Shown: piece by piece, positions 6,363-15,144 of the stretch | Position numbering within the stretch: the first letter of the stretch is position 1 | How the letters are laid out: each line of letters begins with the position of its first letter | Assembly: GCA_944348085.1 (NCBI GenBank) | Contig: CALVMU010000010.1 | Coordinates: 1-44,839, forward strand | Reading direction: 5' to 3' | DNA: 44,839 nucleotides | Origin: an uncultured Clostridia bacterium | GTDB taxonomy: Bacteria; Bacillota; Clostridia; Christensenellales; UBA1242 | Position numbers and translations under genes: made by a program | The notes under the pieces: model-generated | What the model saw: only the letters and a program-made list of their open reading frames with translations | What the model was told of the DNA's origin: nothing | Database searches by the model: none

Positions 6363-9300
6363 ATGTATAGCAAAGTTGAAAGCAAACTTGATTTCGTGGC
6401 AAACGAAAAGAAAATCGCAAGTTTTTGGCAGGAAAATGGAATTGTCAAAAAAGCGCTTGAGCAAAACAAAGACTCAGGCAAATATTTTGTCTTGCATGAT
6501 GGCCCTCCAACTGCAAATGGCAAGCCACACATTGGCCATGTGCTTACTCGTGCGATGAAAGATGTTATTCCTCGTTTTAAAGCAATGAAGGGTTACTATA
6601 TCTTCAGAAAAGCAGGTTGGGACACTCATGGCCTTCCTGTTGAGGTTGAGGTTGAGAAAAAACTTGGCTTCAACGGCAAAAAAGACATTGAAAAATATGG
6701 CGTAGACAAGTTTATTGACCTTTGTAAAAATTCTGTTTGGCAATACAAATCAATGTGGGAAGATTTGACAAACAAAATTGCTTACTGGGTTGACATGGAC
6801 AAACCATATATCACCTATGAAAATTCTTATATTGAAAGCATTTTTTGGGCACTCAAACAAATGCATGAAAAGGGACTGATTTATAAAGGTCACAAGGTTG
6901 TGCCTTATTGCCCACGATGCGGAACTTCTCTTTCAAAGGCAGAACTTGAAAATGGCGACAACTATAAGATCTTAAAAGAAAACTCTGTGTTTGTAAAATT
7001 CAAATCGCTTGAAGAAGAAAACACATATTTTCTTGTTTGGACAACAACGCCTTGGACTCTTTCTTCCAATGTTGCCCTTTGCATGAACCCAAATGAAGTT
7101 TATGCAAAGATTTCTGCAAATGGACAAAACTATATCATGCTTGAGAAGCTTATTCCAACTCTTTTTGAGGAGGGAAGCTATCAAATTGTCTATAAAAAGA
7201 GCGGAAAAGAATTTGAATATCAAAAATACCAACCTCTTTTTGACTATGTTAAAGACAAGGTCAAGAAAGGGTATTTTGTGACAGTTGACGATTATGTTAC
7301 AACTGAAGACGGCACTGGAATTGTCCACATTGCACCTGCTTTTGGTGAAGACGATGCTCAAGTTGGCAAAAAATATGGCATTGATTTTGTTCAGCTTGTT
7401 GACAAATATGGTCAAATGAGTGAAGAGACTGAATTTAAGGGTATGTTTGTTAAAAGCGCAGACAAACCAATAATCGAAAAACTGGAAAAAGAAGGTAAAA
7501 TGTTTAAAGTTTTGCCTTTTGAGCACTCCTATCCTCATTGCTGGCGTTGCAAGAGCCCACTCCTTTACTATGCACAAGATGCTTGGTTTGTAAAAACCAC
7601 AGCAATCAAAGACAAGCTTGTTGAAAACAATCAAGGCATCAACTGGATTCCAGACCATATTAAAAATGGAAGAATGGGCAATTTCCTTGCCAACAACATT
7701 GATTGGAATATTTCAAGAAATCGTTTCTGGGGCACACCTCTGCCTTTCTGGGTTTGCGAAAATGGTCATATTCATGTGATTGGCTCTGTCAAAGAACTTA
7801 TGGAGAAAACTGGTGCAAGCGCTGATGTTGACCTGCATAAGCCAAGCCTTGACAAACTTACAATGACCTGTCCAGAGTGCGGCAAAATGATGCACAGAAC
7901 GCCTGAAGTTATGGACTGCTGGTTTGACAGTGGCTCTATGCCTTTTGCTCAATATCACTATCCTTTTGAAAACAAAGATATCTTTGAAAAGGCGTTTGCG
8001 GCTGACTATATCAGCGAGGCAATTGACCAAACAAGAGGTTGGTTCTACACGCTTTTGACAGTCAACACTGCAGTTTTTGGCAAAGCGCCTTACAAAGCGT
8101 GCAATGTGCTTGGACTTGTGCTTGACAAACACGGCCTTAAAATGAGCAAAAGTCTTGGAAACGGAATTGACCCTTGGGACATTTTAAATAAATATGGCGC
8201 TGACGGCGTGAGATGGTATTTCTTCTCAAGTTGCAACCCAGCACAAGGTCTTCCATTTATCGAAGAAAATCTTGTTGACCTTCAACGAAAATTTATGGGC
8301 ACACTTTGGAATGTCTACTATTTCTATGTGCTTTACGCTGAAATTGACAAGATTGACCCAAGCAAGATTGACATAAATAGGTGCAAGCTTTCCTTCCTTG
8401 ACAGGTGGCTTTTGTCTGACTTCAATGCCCTTATCAAAACGGTTGATTCTTGTCTTGAAAAATATGACATGCAAACTCCAGCCAGAGAGATTTCTGCTTT
8501 TGTTGACAAGCTTTCAAACTGGTATGTGCGCCGTTCTCGTGAGAGATTCTGGGGCAGTGAAGAGAGTGACGACAAGCTTGCCGCTTACAAAACACTCTAT
8601 GAAGTTCTTGTTGGACTTAGCAAACTTATTGCACCTTTTGTGCCTTACATCTCTGAAGAAATTTATCAAAACTTGGTGCGAAATCTTGATAAAAATGCGC
8701 CAGAGAGCGTGCATTTCACATCTTTCCCAGTTGCAGACGAAAAGATGATTGACCTTTCGCTTAACGAAGGCATGGACAAAGTGCTTGAAATTGTTGAAAA
8801 CGGCAGAATTTGTCGTAACACAAGTGGAGTTAAAAATCGTCAACCACTTTCGAAAGTTATCGTTTGTGCAAGCGAAAATCTTGTGCTTAATGACGAGCTT
8901 GCTGGGCTTATCAAAGATGAACTCAATGTTGAAAAGCTTGAAATTTTGCACAACGCAGACGAGTTTGTTTCATATTCGCTTAAGCCACAACTTAAAACTC
9001 TTGGCCCAAAATATGGAAAATATCTTGGAAAAATCCGTGAGTTTTTGGACAGCTCAAATTCAAGCGAGATTGTAAGCAAAGTTCGCGCTGGAGAGGTTGT
9101 TTCTTTCAGCGTCGGTGACCAAGTGATTGAACTTTCAAAAGATGACCTTTTGATTTCGCTCGTAAACAAAGAAGGCTTCTCTTCTTCAAGCAATGGCAAA
9201 ATCACAGTTGTGCTTGACACAACTTTGACAGAAGATTTGATTGAAAAGGGAAATATAAACGAGTTTGTTTCAAAGGTGCAAAACTTAAGAAAAGACAGCG

Positions 9301-9491
9301 GGCTTAATGTTACCGACCACATTGAAATCAAACTTCAAGGCGACGAAAAATACATTGACCTTGTTTTGCGCGAAAAGAGCGACCTTTCAAAAACTCTTCT
9401 TGCAGACAAAATTGAAAGAGGAAGTGAAGGTGAGTTTAATGTTTCAATGAGCCCTCAGCACGATCTTTCAATCTATATAACGAAAGTTTGA
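6363..9491 (+). CDS. ileS: Isoleucyl-tRNA synthetase
   Basis: Class I synthetase that charges tRNA-Ile in the cytoplasm, with an editing domain. The 1042-aa length and the wording of the signature blocks (DGPPTANGKPHIGH, GWDTHGLPVEVEVEK, DCWFDSGSMPFAQ) match the longer type-2 IleRS group rather than the roughly 920-940-aa type 1. In other bacteria that group is linked to natural mupirocin insensitivity. HIGH is at 56-59 and KMSKS at 593-597. Cys pairs near the middle (CWRC; CPECGK) may bind zinc. The start is ATG 6363 behind AAAAGGAG; the open frame upstream runs through the T-box terminator and is not translated. Regulation is by the T-box. A terminator follows 27 bp after the stop. Confidence 0.97.
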   Translation: MYSKVESKLDFVANEKKIASFWQENGIVKKALEQNKDSGKYFVLHDGPPTANGKPHIGHVLTRAMKDVIPRFKAMKGYYIFRKAGWDTHGLPVEVEVEKKLGFNGKKDIEKYGVDKFIDLCKNSVWQYKSMWEDLTNKIAYWVDMDKPYITYENSYIESIFWALKQMHEKGLIYKGHKVVPYCPRCGTSLSKAELENGDNYKILKENSVFVKFKSLEEENTYFLVWTTTPWTLSSNVALCMNPNEVYAKISANGQNYIMLEKLIPTLFEEGSYQIVYKKSGKEFEYQKYQPLFDYVKDKVKKGYFVTVDDYVTTEDGTGIVHIAPAFGEDDAQVGKKYGIDFVQLVDKYGQMSEETEFKGMFVKSADKPIIEKLEKEGKMFKVLPFEHSYPHCWRCKSPLLYYAQDAWFVKTTAIKDKLVENNQGINWIPDHIKNGRMGNFLANNIDWNISRNRFWGTPLPFWVCENGHIHVIGSVKELMEKTGASADVDLHKPSLDKLTMTCPECGKMMHRTPEVMDCWFDSGSMPFAQYHYPFENKDIFEKAFAADYISEAIDQTRGWFYTLLTVNTAVFGKAPYKACNVLGLVLDKHGLKMSKSLGNGIDPWDILNKYGADGVRWYFFSSCNPAQGLPFIEENLVDLQRKFMGTLWNVYYFYVLYAEIDKIDPSKIDINRCKLSFLDRWLLSDFNALIKTVDSCLEKYDMQTPAREISAFVDKLSNWYVRRSRERFWGSEESDDKLAAYKTLYEVLVGLSKLIAPFVPYISEEIYQNLVRNLDKNAPESVHFTSFPVADEKMIDLSLNEGMDKVLEIVENGRICRNTSGVKNRQPLSKVIVCASENLVLNDELAGLIKDELNVEKLEILHNADEFVSYSLKPQLKTLGPKYGKYLGKIREFLDSSNSSEIVSKVRAGEVVSFSVGDQVIELSKDDLLISLVNKEGFSSSSNGKITVVLDTTLTEDLIEKGNINEFVSKVQNLRKDSGLNVTDHIEIKLQGDEKYIDLVLREKSDLSKTLLADKIERGSEGEFNVSMSPQHDLSIYITKV

Positions 9492-9517
9492 CAAAAAAAA
9501 TTTAATTTAACTTCAAG

Positions 9518-9554
9518 GACAACTTTAGAACGCTTGCTTTAAAGTTGTCTTTTT
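9518..9554 (+). terminator. Rho-independent terminator of ileS
   Basis: Ten-bp perfect stem GACAACTTTA/TAAAGTTGTC with a 12-nt loop, followed by TTTTT. Confidence 0.88.
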
Positions 9555-9578
9555 GTTATACTTACAAAAGAGGAAATT

Positions 9579-10424
9579 ATGAAAATAGCAAAAGATTGGA
9601 AAGAATATCAAGTCATTTCGTCAAGCGATGGCGAAAAACTTGAAAGATGGGGAAAATTTGTTTTGATAAGACCTGACCCTCAAGTTATTTGGAAAACGCG
9701 CGACCTTGAAAAAATGTGCAAGGTGGACGCTGTCTACAGGCGCTCAAATTCAGGTGGCGGGCAGTGGCAATTTAACACTAGTTTGCCAGAGCAGTGGACA
9801 ATTTCTTGGAATGACATCAAGTTTGTCGTTAAACCTATGGGCTTTAAACACACTGGACTTTTTCCTGAGCAGGCTGTCAATTGGTGCGATGTTATGAGTT
9901 TGATCCAAAAAAATGCAAAGAGAAAGGTTAAAGTGTTAAACCTTTTTGCCTATTCTGGAGCGGCAAGCGTGGTTTGCGCAAAAGCTGGCGCCGAGGTCAC
10001 ACATGTTGACGCAAGCAAGGGCATGGTGGAACTTGCAAAGCAAAACGCAAAGCTAAACGGCATTGAAAATATCAGATTTTTGATTGACGATTGCAAAAAG
10101 TTTATTGAAAGAGAGATAAGGCGAGGCAATAGTTATGACGCAATCATAATGGACCCACCAAGCTATGGCAGAGGTGGCAATGGGCAGACTTGGAAGCTTG
10201 AAGATGACCTTTTTGACTTTGTCAATCTTTGCAAAAAAGTTTTGTCTGAGAAACCACTTTTTGTGCTTATCTCTTCCTACACAACAGGGTTGCAGCCAGG
10301 AGTGTTAAACAACATTTTGTCGCTATGCTTTGGCGGAAAAAACATCGACGCTGACGAGATTGGCCTTCCTTGTGAAGACGGACTTGTTTTGCCTTGTGGG
10401 GCAAGAGGGTTAAAAATTTTTTAA
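9579..10424 (+). CDS. Class I SAM-dependent methyltransferase, RlmI/RlmK-like
   Basis: A 281-aa Rossmann-fold methyltransferase. The SAM-binding motif I is VLNLFAYSGAAS (119-130), the acidic motif II residue is Asp144 in HVDAS, and DPPSYGRG (192-199) is the catalytic motif IV of the 23S rRNA cytosine/guanine methyltransferases of the RlmI/RlmK/YwbD group. The usual N-terminal PUA domain is missing; instead there is a short beta-rich start (residues 1-95). The rRNA substrate is an inference, supported by the RNA-modifying pseudouridine synthase next in line. A candidate promoter (TTGCTT 9534-9539, 17 bp, TATACT 9557-9562) would give a leader of only about 10 nt, with the ribosome binding site AGAGG directly after it. 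Confidence 0.85.
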   Translation: MKIAKDWKEYQVISSSDGEKLERWGKFVLIRPDPQVIWKTRDLEKMCKVDAVYRRSNSGGGQWQFNTSLPEQWTISWNDIKFVVKPMGFKHTGLFPEQAVNWCDVMSLIQKNAKRKVKVLNLFAYSGAASVVCAKAGAEVTHVDASKGMVELAKQNAKLNGIENIRFLIDDCKKFIEREIRRGNSYDAIIMDPPSYGRGGNGQTWKLEDDLFDFVNLCKKVLSEKPLFVLISSYTTGLQPGVLNNILSLCFGGKNIDADEIGLPCEDGLVLPCGARGLKIF

Positions 10425-10487
10425 AAAACATCAAAAATTGATTAAAAATACGCAAAAAACAATAAAAAACTGAAAATAAGGTGAAAA

Positions 10488-11192
10488 ATGGAAGCAAAAG
10501 ATTTAAAAATTTTATATGAAGACAATCAGGTTGTGGTGGCAATCAAACCGCAAAACATTCCTTCTCAAGCGGATGAGTCTGGCGACAAAGACATGCTTAG
10601 TCTTGTGAAAGAATATGTAAAAGAAAAATATAACAAACCAGGCGAGGCATTTATTGGACTTGTCCATAGGCTTGACAGGCCAACTGGCGGGATTATGGTT
10701 TTTGCGCGCAACTCAAAATCAGCTTCACGGCTAGGCGAACAACTTAAAAATGGAACAATGAAAAAAACATACTATTGTGTTTGCCAAGGTCAGCTCAAGG
10801 AGCGAGAAGGAACGCTTATCAACTATCTCAAAAAAGATGAGAAGGAAAATATTGTCAAGATTGTGCCTCTCAGCGAGGCTGGGGCAAAACGAGCTGAGCT
10901 TCGCTTCAAAGTTTTGCAAACTGAAGAAAACGAAACCCTTTGCCAAGTTGAACTTGTCTCTGGCAGGTCACATCAAATTCGAGTTCAATTTGCAGGCATA
11001 AATTGTCCGCTTGTTGGCGATAAAAAATATGGCAAGGCTGATATGAAAAAAGAATATAACCTTGGGCTTTGGGCAGGCAGACTTGAGTTTGAGCATCCAG
11101 TCAGCAAACAAAAAATGATTTTTGCATGCCCTCCAGACCATACAAAACAGCCATGGAAAAAGTTTTATTTAGACAAATATTTTTTGAGGTGA
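10488..11192 (+). CDS. RluA-family pseudouridine synthase
   Basis: Converts uridine to pseudouridine in rRNA or tRNA. The 234-aa protein has the family signature HRLDRPTGG at 60-68 with catalytic Asp63, the KTYYC strand, and the C-terminal SGRSHQIRVQFA segment. It lacks an N-terminal S4 domain, like single-domain members of the family, so the target site cannot be told. The start ATG follows AAGGTGAAA. It sits 63 bp after the methyltransferase and 4 bp before pepF, so the three genes probably form one transcript ended by the terminator at 12968. Confidence 0.92.
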   Translation: MEAKDLKILYEDNQVVVAIKPQNIPSQADESGDKDMLSLVKEYVKEKYNKPGEAFIGLVHRLDRPTGGIMVFARNSKSASRLGEQLKNGTMKKTYYCVCQGQLKEREGTLINYLKKDEKENIVKIVPLSEAGAKRAELRFKVLQTEENETLCQVELVSGRSHQIRVQFAGINCPLVGDKKYGKADMKKEYNLGLWAGRLEFEHPVSKQKMIFACPPDHTKQPWKKFYLDKYFLR

Positions 11193-11196
11193 GACT

Positions 11197-12966
11197 ATGA
11201 AAAAAAGAAGCCAGATTGAAGAAAAATTCAAGTGGGACAAAACTGCTCTATGCAAAGACAGCAAAGATTTTGAAGAAAAAATTGAAAAAATCAATGTTTT
11301 TTTGCCAAAATTCAAGAAATTTATTGGAAAACTTGACAGTAAAGACGCAGTTTGGAAATATTTGAAACTTGACGAGCAGTTTGAAAAAGAGATTGAGCCT
11401 GCCATGCTTTATATCTATCTTTCAAGAGATGAAAATTTGGCAGATGGACAGAACAACAAGCTTTATCAAAAAATGTCAATCTTGCTCAACAAATTTTCAA
11501 TTGAGACTTCACCTCTTTCAACTCAAATTCAAAAATTGCCAGACCAGCTTTTGCATGAAATCATTGCCGACAAAAAATTTAAGGACTATCGCCGCGATTT
11601 TGAAATGATAAAAAAGTCGAAAAAGCACAATCTTTCTGATGACCAAGAACAGCTTCTTTCTGGTATGGACTTTTTTGGCTATTCATCTGTTATGAGAAAT
11701 CTGAGCGATGTTGACCTGAAATTTGATAAAATCAAAGACAGCAAAGGCAGAACCTATCAGTTTGACCAATCAAAATACAGCCTTTATGTCCGCGACAGCG
11801 ACCGCACTCTCAGAAAAAATGCAATGGCAACGCTGAACGGAACATTTGGCAAATTTATAAACACTTTTGCTGAAAACTATATCAACAAAGTCAAAGCCGA
11901 TTGCTATTTCGCAAAAGTAAGGCACTATGACTCAGCTCTTTCTCAGGCGCTGTTTCATGAAGAGGTGAGCGAGAAGGTTTATCATACACTTATTGAAAAG
12001 GTGCATGAAAATTTGCTTGTGCTTTTCAAATATTTTGACCTTAAAAAGAAGGCTCTTGGTTTAAAAGACTTCTATATTTATGATTGCATGGCAGACATTT
12101 CTTCCAAAAAAAGAGAAAAATATAGCTATGATGAGGCAATCGAGCTTTTGAAAAAGGCGCTTGCTCCACTTGGGGAGGAATATGTCTCTTTGCTTGAAAG
12201 AGCAAAAACTGAAAGATGGATTGATGTTTTTCCAAACGAAAACAAACGCTCTGGAGCTTACGAGAATGCCATTTTCGACGCTCATCCTTTTGTGCTTACA
12301 AACTTTGAAGGCGACCTCGAGTCAGTTTTCACACTTGCGCATGAACTTGGTCACGCAATGCACACCTATTTTTCAAACAAATCGCAACCAAGAGCACTTG
12401 CTCAATACACAATTTTCTTGGCAGAAATTGCAAGCACGACAAACGAAATGCTTTTGCTCTCTTACCTTCTAGACAGAGCACAGGGCAAAGAAAAGATAAA
12501 GCTTTACAACAAATTGTTTGACATGGTCAAGTCTACAATTTTCAGACAAGCAATGTTTGCCGAGTTTGAAGAAAAAATCCACAGCTTGCAAGAGGCAAGT
12601 CAGCCCCTTACAAAAGACCTTTTGTGTGAGGAGTATTTGAATCTGAACAAGCTTTATTTTGGTAAAGTCAAACTTATCAAAGAAATTCAATATGAATGGG
12701 CACGCATTCCTCACTTTTTTACCGAATTTTATGTTTACAAATATGCAACAGGTCTTATATGTGCCATCAATTTTGCAAACAGAATTTTAAGTGGACAAAA
12801 TGGTGCGCTTGAAGATTATTTCAAATTTTTGTCAGCCGGCTCTAGCGACACTCCTTGCAACATCTTAAAAGAAAGTGGCTGTGACCTTGAAGGTGGCAAA
12901 GCTTATGAGGTTGCTTTTGACTTTTTGAAAAGCATTTTGAGTGATTGGCAAAAAGAGATGAAATAA
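11197..12966 (+). CDS. pepF: Oligoendopeptidase F (M3 metallopeptidase)
   Basis: Cytoplasmic zinc peptidase that cleaves short peptides. At 589 aa it is the usual PepF length. The zinc site HELGH lies at 382-386, with the third ligand in the downstream LAEIASTTNEMLL helix. The N-terminal helical lid (residues 1-190) and the C-terminal FYVYKYATG segment are as in the family. The start follows AGGTGAGACT 4 nt after the pseudouridine synthase stop. There is no signal peptide. The gene ends at a terminator shared with the convergent Cys-rich gene. Confidence 0.95.
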   Translation: MKKRSQIEEKFKWDKTALCKDSKDFEEKIEKINVFLPKFKKFIGKLDSKDAVWKYLKLDEQFEKEIEPAMLYIYLSRDENLADGQNNKLYQKMSILLNKFSIETSPLSTQIQKLPDQLLHEIIADKKFKDYRRDFEMIKKSKKHNLSDDQEQLLSGMDFFGYSSVMRNLSDVDLKFDKIKDSKGRTYQFDQSKYSLYVRDSDRTLRKNAMATLNGTFGKFINTFAENYINKVKADCYFAKVRHYDSALSQALFHEEVSEKVYHTLIEKVHENLLVLFKYFDLKKKALGLKDFYIYDCMADISSKKREKYSYDEAIELLKKALAPLGEEYVSLLERAKTERWIDVFPNENKRSGAYENAIFDAHPFVLTNFEGDLESVFTLAHELGHAMHTYFSNKSQPRALAQYTIFLAEIASTTNEMLLLSYLLDRAQGKEKIKLYNKLFDMVKSTIFRQAMFAEFEEKIHSLQEASQPLTKDLLCEEYLNLNKLYFGKVKLIKEIQYEWARIPHFFTEFYVYKYATGLICAINFANRILSGQNGALEDYFKFLSAGSSDTPCNILKESGCDLEGGKAYEVAFDFLKSILSDWQKEMK

Positions 12967-12967
12967 A

Positions 12968-12993
12968 ACTGCACAACAAAAGTGCAGTTTTTT
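12968..12993. terminator. Bidirectional terminator between pepF and the Cys-rich gene
   Basis: Stem ACTGCAC (12968-12974)/GTGCAGT (12982-12988) followed by a T run on the plus strand, and by TTTTATTT after the stem on the minus strand. It lies between two convergent genes, abutting both stop codons. Confidence 0.85.
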
Positions 12994-12994
12994 A

Positions 12995-13207
12995 TCAAAA
13001 TCTTGAGCAGTTGTTTTGGCAAAGTCCAAAAAGGGCTCCTGCCAAGAAATACACCGTGTTGATGTTGCAACTGCATGGGTTATGACAAGGCGAGCATGGA
13101 GTGCATGGACTGCAAAATGAAGGTGAAGGAAACAGGCAACCATTAAATTGTGGACAGCAAGAGCGAAGGTCAACAAAAGAGCCTTGTCGATAGTAATTTG
13201 ATATCAT
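12995..13207 (-). CDS. Small cysteine-rich protein, possible spore coat component
   Basis: A 70-aa protein with 11 cysteines. The start ATG at 13207 follows a clear AAAGGAGA on the minus strand; the longer open frame upstream is not supported. The middle repeats short Cys-Pro units (FCSPCTPCSPCHNPCSC, residues 32-48), and a hydrophobic stretch (INTVYFLAGALFGL) near the C-terminus precedes two more cysteines. I do not recognise a family. Proteins of this size and composition in endospore formers are often coat or crust proteins cross-linked through cysteine, but that is inference. No housekeeping promoter is evident. Upstream lies the cloverleaf element, which would be in its 5' leader if transcription starts beyond it. 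Confidence 0.75.
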   Translation of the reverse strand: MISNYYRQGSFVDLRSCCPQFNGCLFPSPSFCSPCTPCSPCHNPCSCNINTVYFLAGALFGLCQNNCSRF

Positions 13208-13224
13208 TTTTGTCTCCTTTATTT

Positions 13225-13349
13225 TTTGGCAGGCGAGGGAAAGCCTTTGTTTTGCCCGCCAGGGCAATGCAAAGGATTGCCTTTTTCCCCAAAAGGCAAG
13301 AAAATTTTTAAACGGGGTTTAAAAATTTTTGCTTTCCCTCGCTCCCAAA
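13225..13349. repeat. Cloverleaf inverted-repeat element (four-way junction)
   Basis: A perfect 12-bp outer inverted repeat, GCGAGGGAAAGC (13233-13244) and GCTTTCCCTCGC (13331-13342), encloses three hairpins with only 0-2 nt between them. Hairpin 1 is 13245-13274 (CTTTG/CAAAG with inner TTGCCC/GGGCAA). Hairpin 2 is 13277-13299 (TTGCCTTTT/AAAAGGCAA). Hairpin 3 is 13301-13329 (13-bp AT-rich stem, GGG loop). TTTGG (13225-13229)/CCAAA (13345-13349) can extend the base. It sits between the divergent Cys-rich and YkvI-like genes. It could be a small non-autonomous mobile palindrome or a structured RNA; no open frame fits. Confidence 0.8.
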
Positions 13350-13390
13350 GTTTTCGTTATCAAACAAACATAAAATTAATAATATACCTT

Positions 13391-14344
13391 ATGGCAAAAT
13401 TTGGCATTTTTTTGACAATGGTGGGTTCGGTGCTAGGTTGTGGATTTTTTAGCGGAAAAGAAATTGCCGTTTTCTTTACTCGCTTTGGAGCATGGTCATA
13501 TTTAGGCGTAGCGCTTTCCTTTTTTCTGTTTTTCTTTATATTCAGGTTTTTGCTTTCAATCGGCTCTTCTGTCACCTCAAAAATGCGCACATCAAAACCG
13601 CTTCTTGCGATAAATCTTTCAATTTGCATCATATTTTCATCTGCAATGTTTGGTTGTTTGCAAGAGATTACAGGTCAAGCAGTATCAAAATTTGCTTTCC
13701 TTATGCTAGTTGTCGCTCTTTGTGCGCTCATCTTGAAAAAAGGTTTTTCTGCCTTTGACAGACTCAATCAGTTTTTGGTGCCATTGATGATTTTTGCTTT
13801 TTTGCTTTTGCTTTGTTTTAATGTTGATTTTTCTATTCCTCAAACTGACTCAGCCCTTCCTTTTCCGTCCATTTTTTATTCTATTCTTTACTGCGCCTTA
13901 AACAGTGCAAACTCTGCCGTTGTCATTGCCTCGCTCGGTCAGACTTTAGAGAAGAAAGACAAAACACGAGTGGCTTTTTTCTCAGCCCTCGTGCTTGCCC
14001 TAATCTTGTTTTTTGCAAACTTTATTTTACTTCAAAATCAAGACAGCTTATCTTCATCTATGCCCTTTTTGACGCTTATCTCTTCTTGGCAGAGGTCTAT
14101 GCTTAAAATTGTTATCGCCCTTGGCGCGCTCACCACTCTTTTTTGCCTAACTTACAATTTTCACATCACTTTAAAGGGGAAAAGCTATGCATTTTGTTTT
14201 GTTTTGTCAATTCTTTTGCCACTTTTGCTCAGCTTTTTAGGCTATGGTTTTATCGTTTCATACCTTGAGCCAACGGCTTCAGTTTTGTCGATTATGCTCA
14301 TTTTGTCATTTGCCTTGTCAAAGAGCGGTGGCAAGATAAGTTAG
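13391..14344 (+). CDS. YkvI-like multi-pass membrane protein
   Basis: A 317-aa protein made almost entirely of hydrophobic helices (about ten). The first helix carries GSVLGCGFFSGKEI, close to the GxVxGxGFxSGQEI motif of the YkvI family within the APC transporter superfamily. The substrate is unknown. I start it at ATG 13391 rather than at the upstream GTG in the cloverleaf, because the added residues have no membrane-protein character and are dictated by the inverted repeats. There is no Shine-Dalgarno sequence, and a -10-like TAATAT lies at 13380-13385, five bases before the ATG, so the mRNA may be leaderless. The stop overlaps by three bases with the stop of the convergent ABC permease. 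Confidence 0.75.
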   Translation: MAKFGIFLTMVGSVLGCGFFSGKEIAVFFTRFGAWSYLGVALSFFLFFFIFRFLLSIGSSVTSKMRTSKPLLAINLSICIIFSSAMFGCLQEITGQAVSKFAFLMLVVALCALILKKGFSAFDRLNQFLVPLMIFAFLLLLCFNVDFSIPQTDSALPFPSIFYSILYCALNSANSAVVIASLGQTLEKKDKTRVAFFSALVLALILFFANFILLQNQDSLSSSMPFLTLISSWQRSMLKIVIALGALTTLFCLTYNFHITLKGKSYAFCFVLSILLPLLLSFLGYGFIVSYLEPTASVLSIMLILSFALSKSGGKIS

Positions 14345-15144
14345 CCTTTTTTGTATTTCTTTTCAAATGGAATGACAAGGGCATACATTCCAGCAGCGAG
14401 CAGGCAAAGCACCACAATGCTTGCCATAACAATGTCAAGTTGAAGCACTTGACTGCCATAATTGATGAGATATCCAAGGCCAGCTCGGCTTGACAGATAT
14501 TCACCCATTATTGTTCCAACCCAGCTCATGCCAACATTGATTTTTAAAACAGAGATAAAGTCGGGCAAGGCATTTGGCAAAACCAGTTTGAACAGAATTT
14601 GAAATTTGTTTGCGTGCATTGATTTCATGAGAAGTATTTTATCGTTATCGCATGAAATGAAAGCGTTCAGCATCGATATGATTGTGATGATAATGCAGAT
14701 AAGCACGCACATCACAACAGTTGCAGTTGGACCTGAGCCTACCCACAAGATTATCATTGGACCGAGTGCAATTTTTGGCAAACTGTTGAGAATGATAAGA
14801 TATGGCTCAAGCACCTTTCTCAGCCTTTCGCTCCACCATAAGATTATGGCAATCAAACCGCCAAGCAGGGTGGCAATTGCAAAGCCGATAATTGTTTCAT
14901 AAAGCGAAGTCCAAATATGGATAAACAAGTTGCCAGTTGATGCAAGGTTTATGATTGTTGACACAATCCGAGACGGACTTGAAAAGAAGAAAGGATCAAT
15001 TGCGCCAGTGGATGCCAAAAGTTCCCACAGCCCAAGCAAGAGGGCAATAACTACAATTCGCCAAAAGATTACAATAATTTTGTCTGTCTTTAATTTTTTC
15101 AAATATTTTGCGTGAGCTTTTGAGTAGTTAATCTTGTTTTTCAT
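14341..15144 (-). CDS. ABC transporter permease, SsuC/TauC-like
   Basis: Membrane subunit of an importer of the nitrate/sulfonate/taurine/thiamine-precursor group (BPD_transp_1). In 267 aa there are about six hydrophobic helices, with the EAA-type loop near MKSMHANKFQILFKLVLPNALPD and the WELLASTGAIDP start typical of SsuC/TauC. The start overlaps the ATPase stop as ATGA, so the pair is translationally coupled. No substrate-binding protein gene lies beside it, so the substrate cannot be assigned. Confidence 0.9.
   Translation of the reverse strand: MKNKINYSKAHAKYLKKLKTDKIIVIFWRIVVIALLLGLWELLASTGAIDPFFFSSPSRIVSTIINLASTGNLFIHIWTSLYETIIGFAIATLLGGLIAIILWWSERLRKVLEPYLIILNSLPKIALGPMIILWVGSGPTATVVMCVLICIIITIISMLNAFISCDNDKILLMKSMHANKFQILFKLVLPNALPDFISVLKINVGMSWVGTIMGEYLSSRAGLGYLINYGSQVLQLDIVMASIVVLCLLAAGMYALVIPFEKKYKKG

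Noticed and set aside
13263..13286. Stand-alone terminator GGCAAT/ATTGCC plus T run
   Set aside because: No plus-strand gene precedes it and the bases fit better as arms of the cloverleaf element.
13226..13390. Upstream extension of the YkvI-like frame beginning at GTG 13226
   Set aside because: The added residues are encoded by the cloverleaf inverted repeats and do not resemble a membrane-protein N-terminus.
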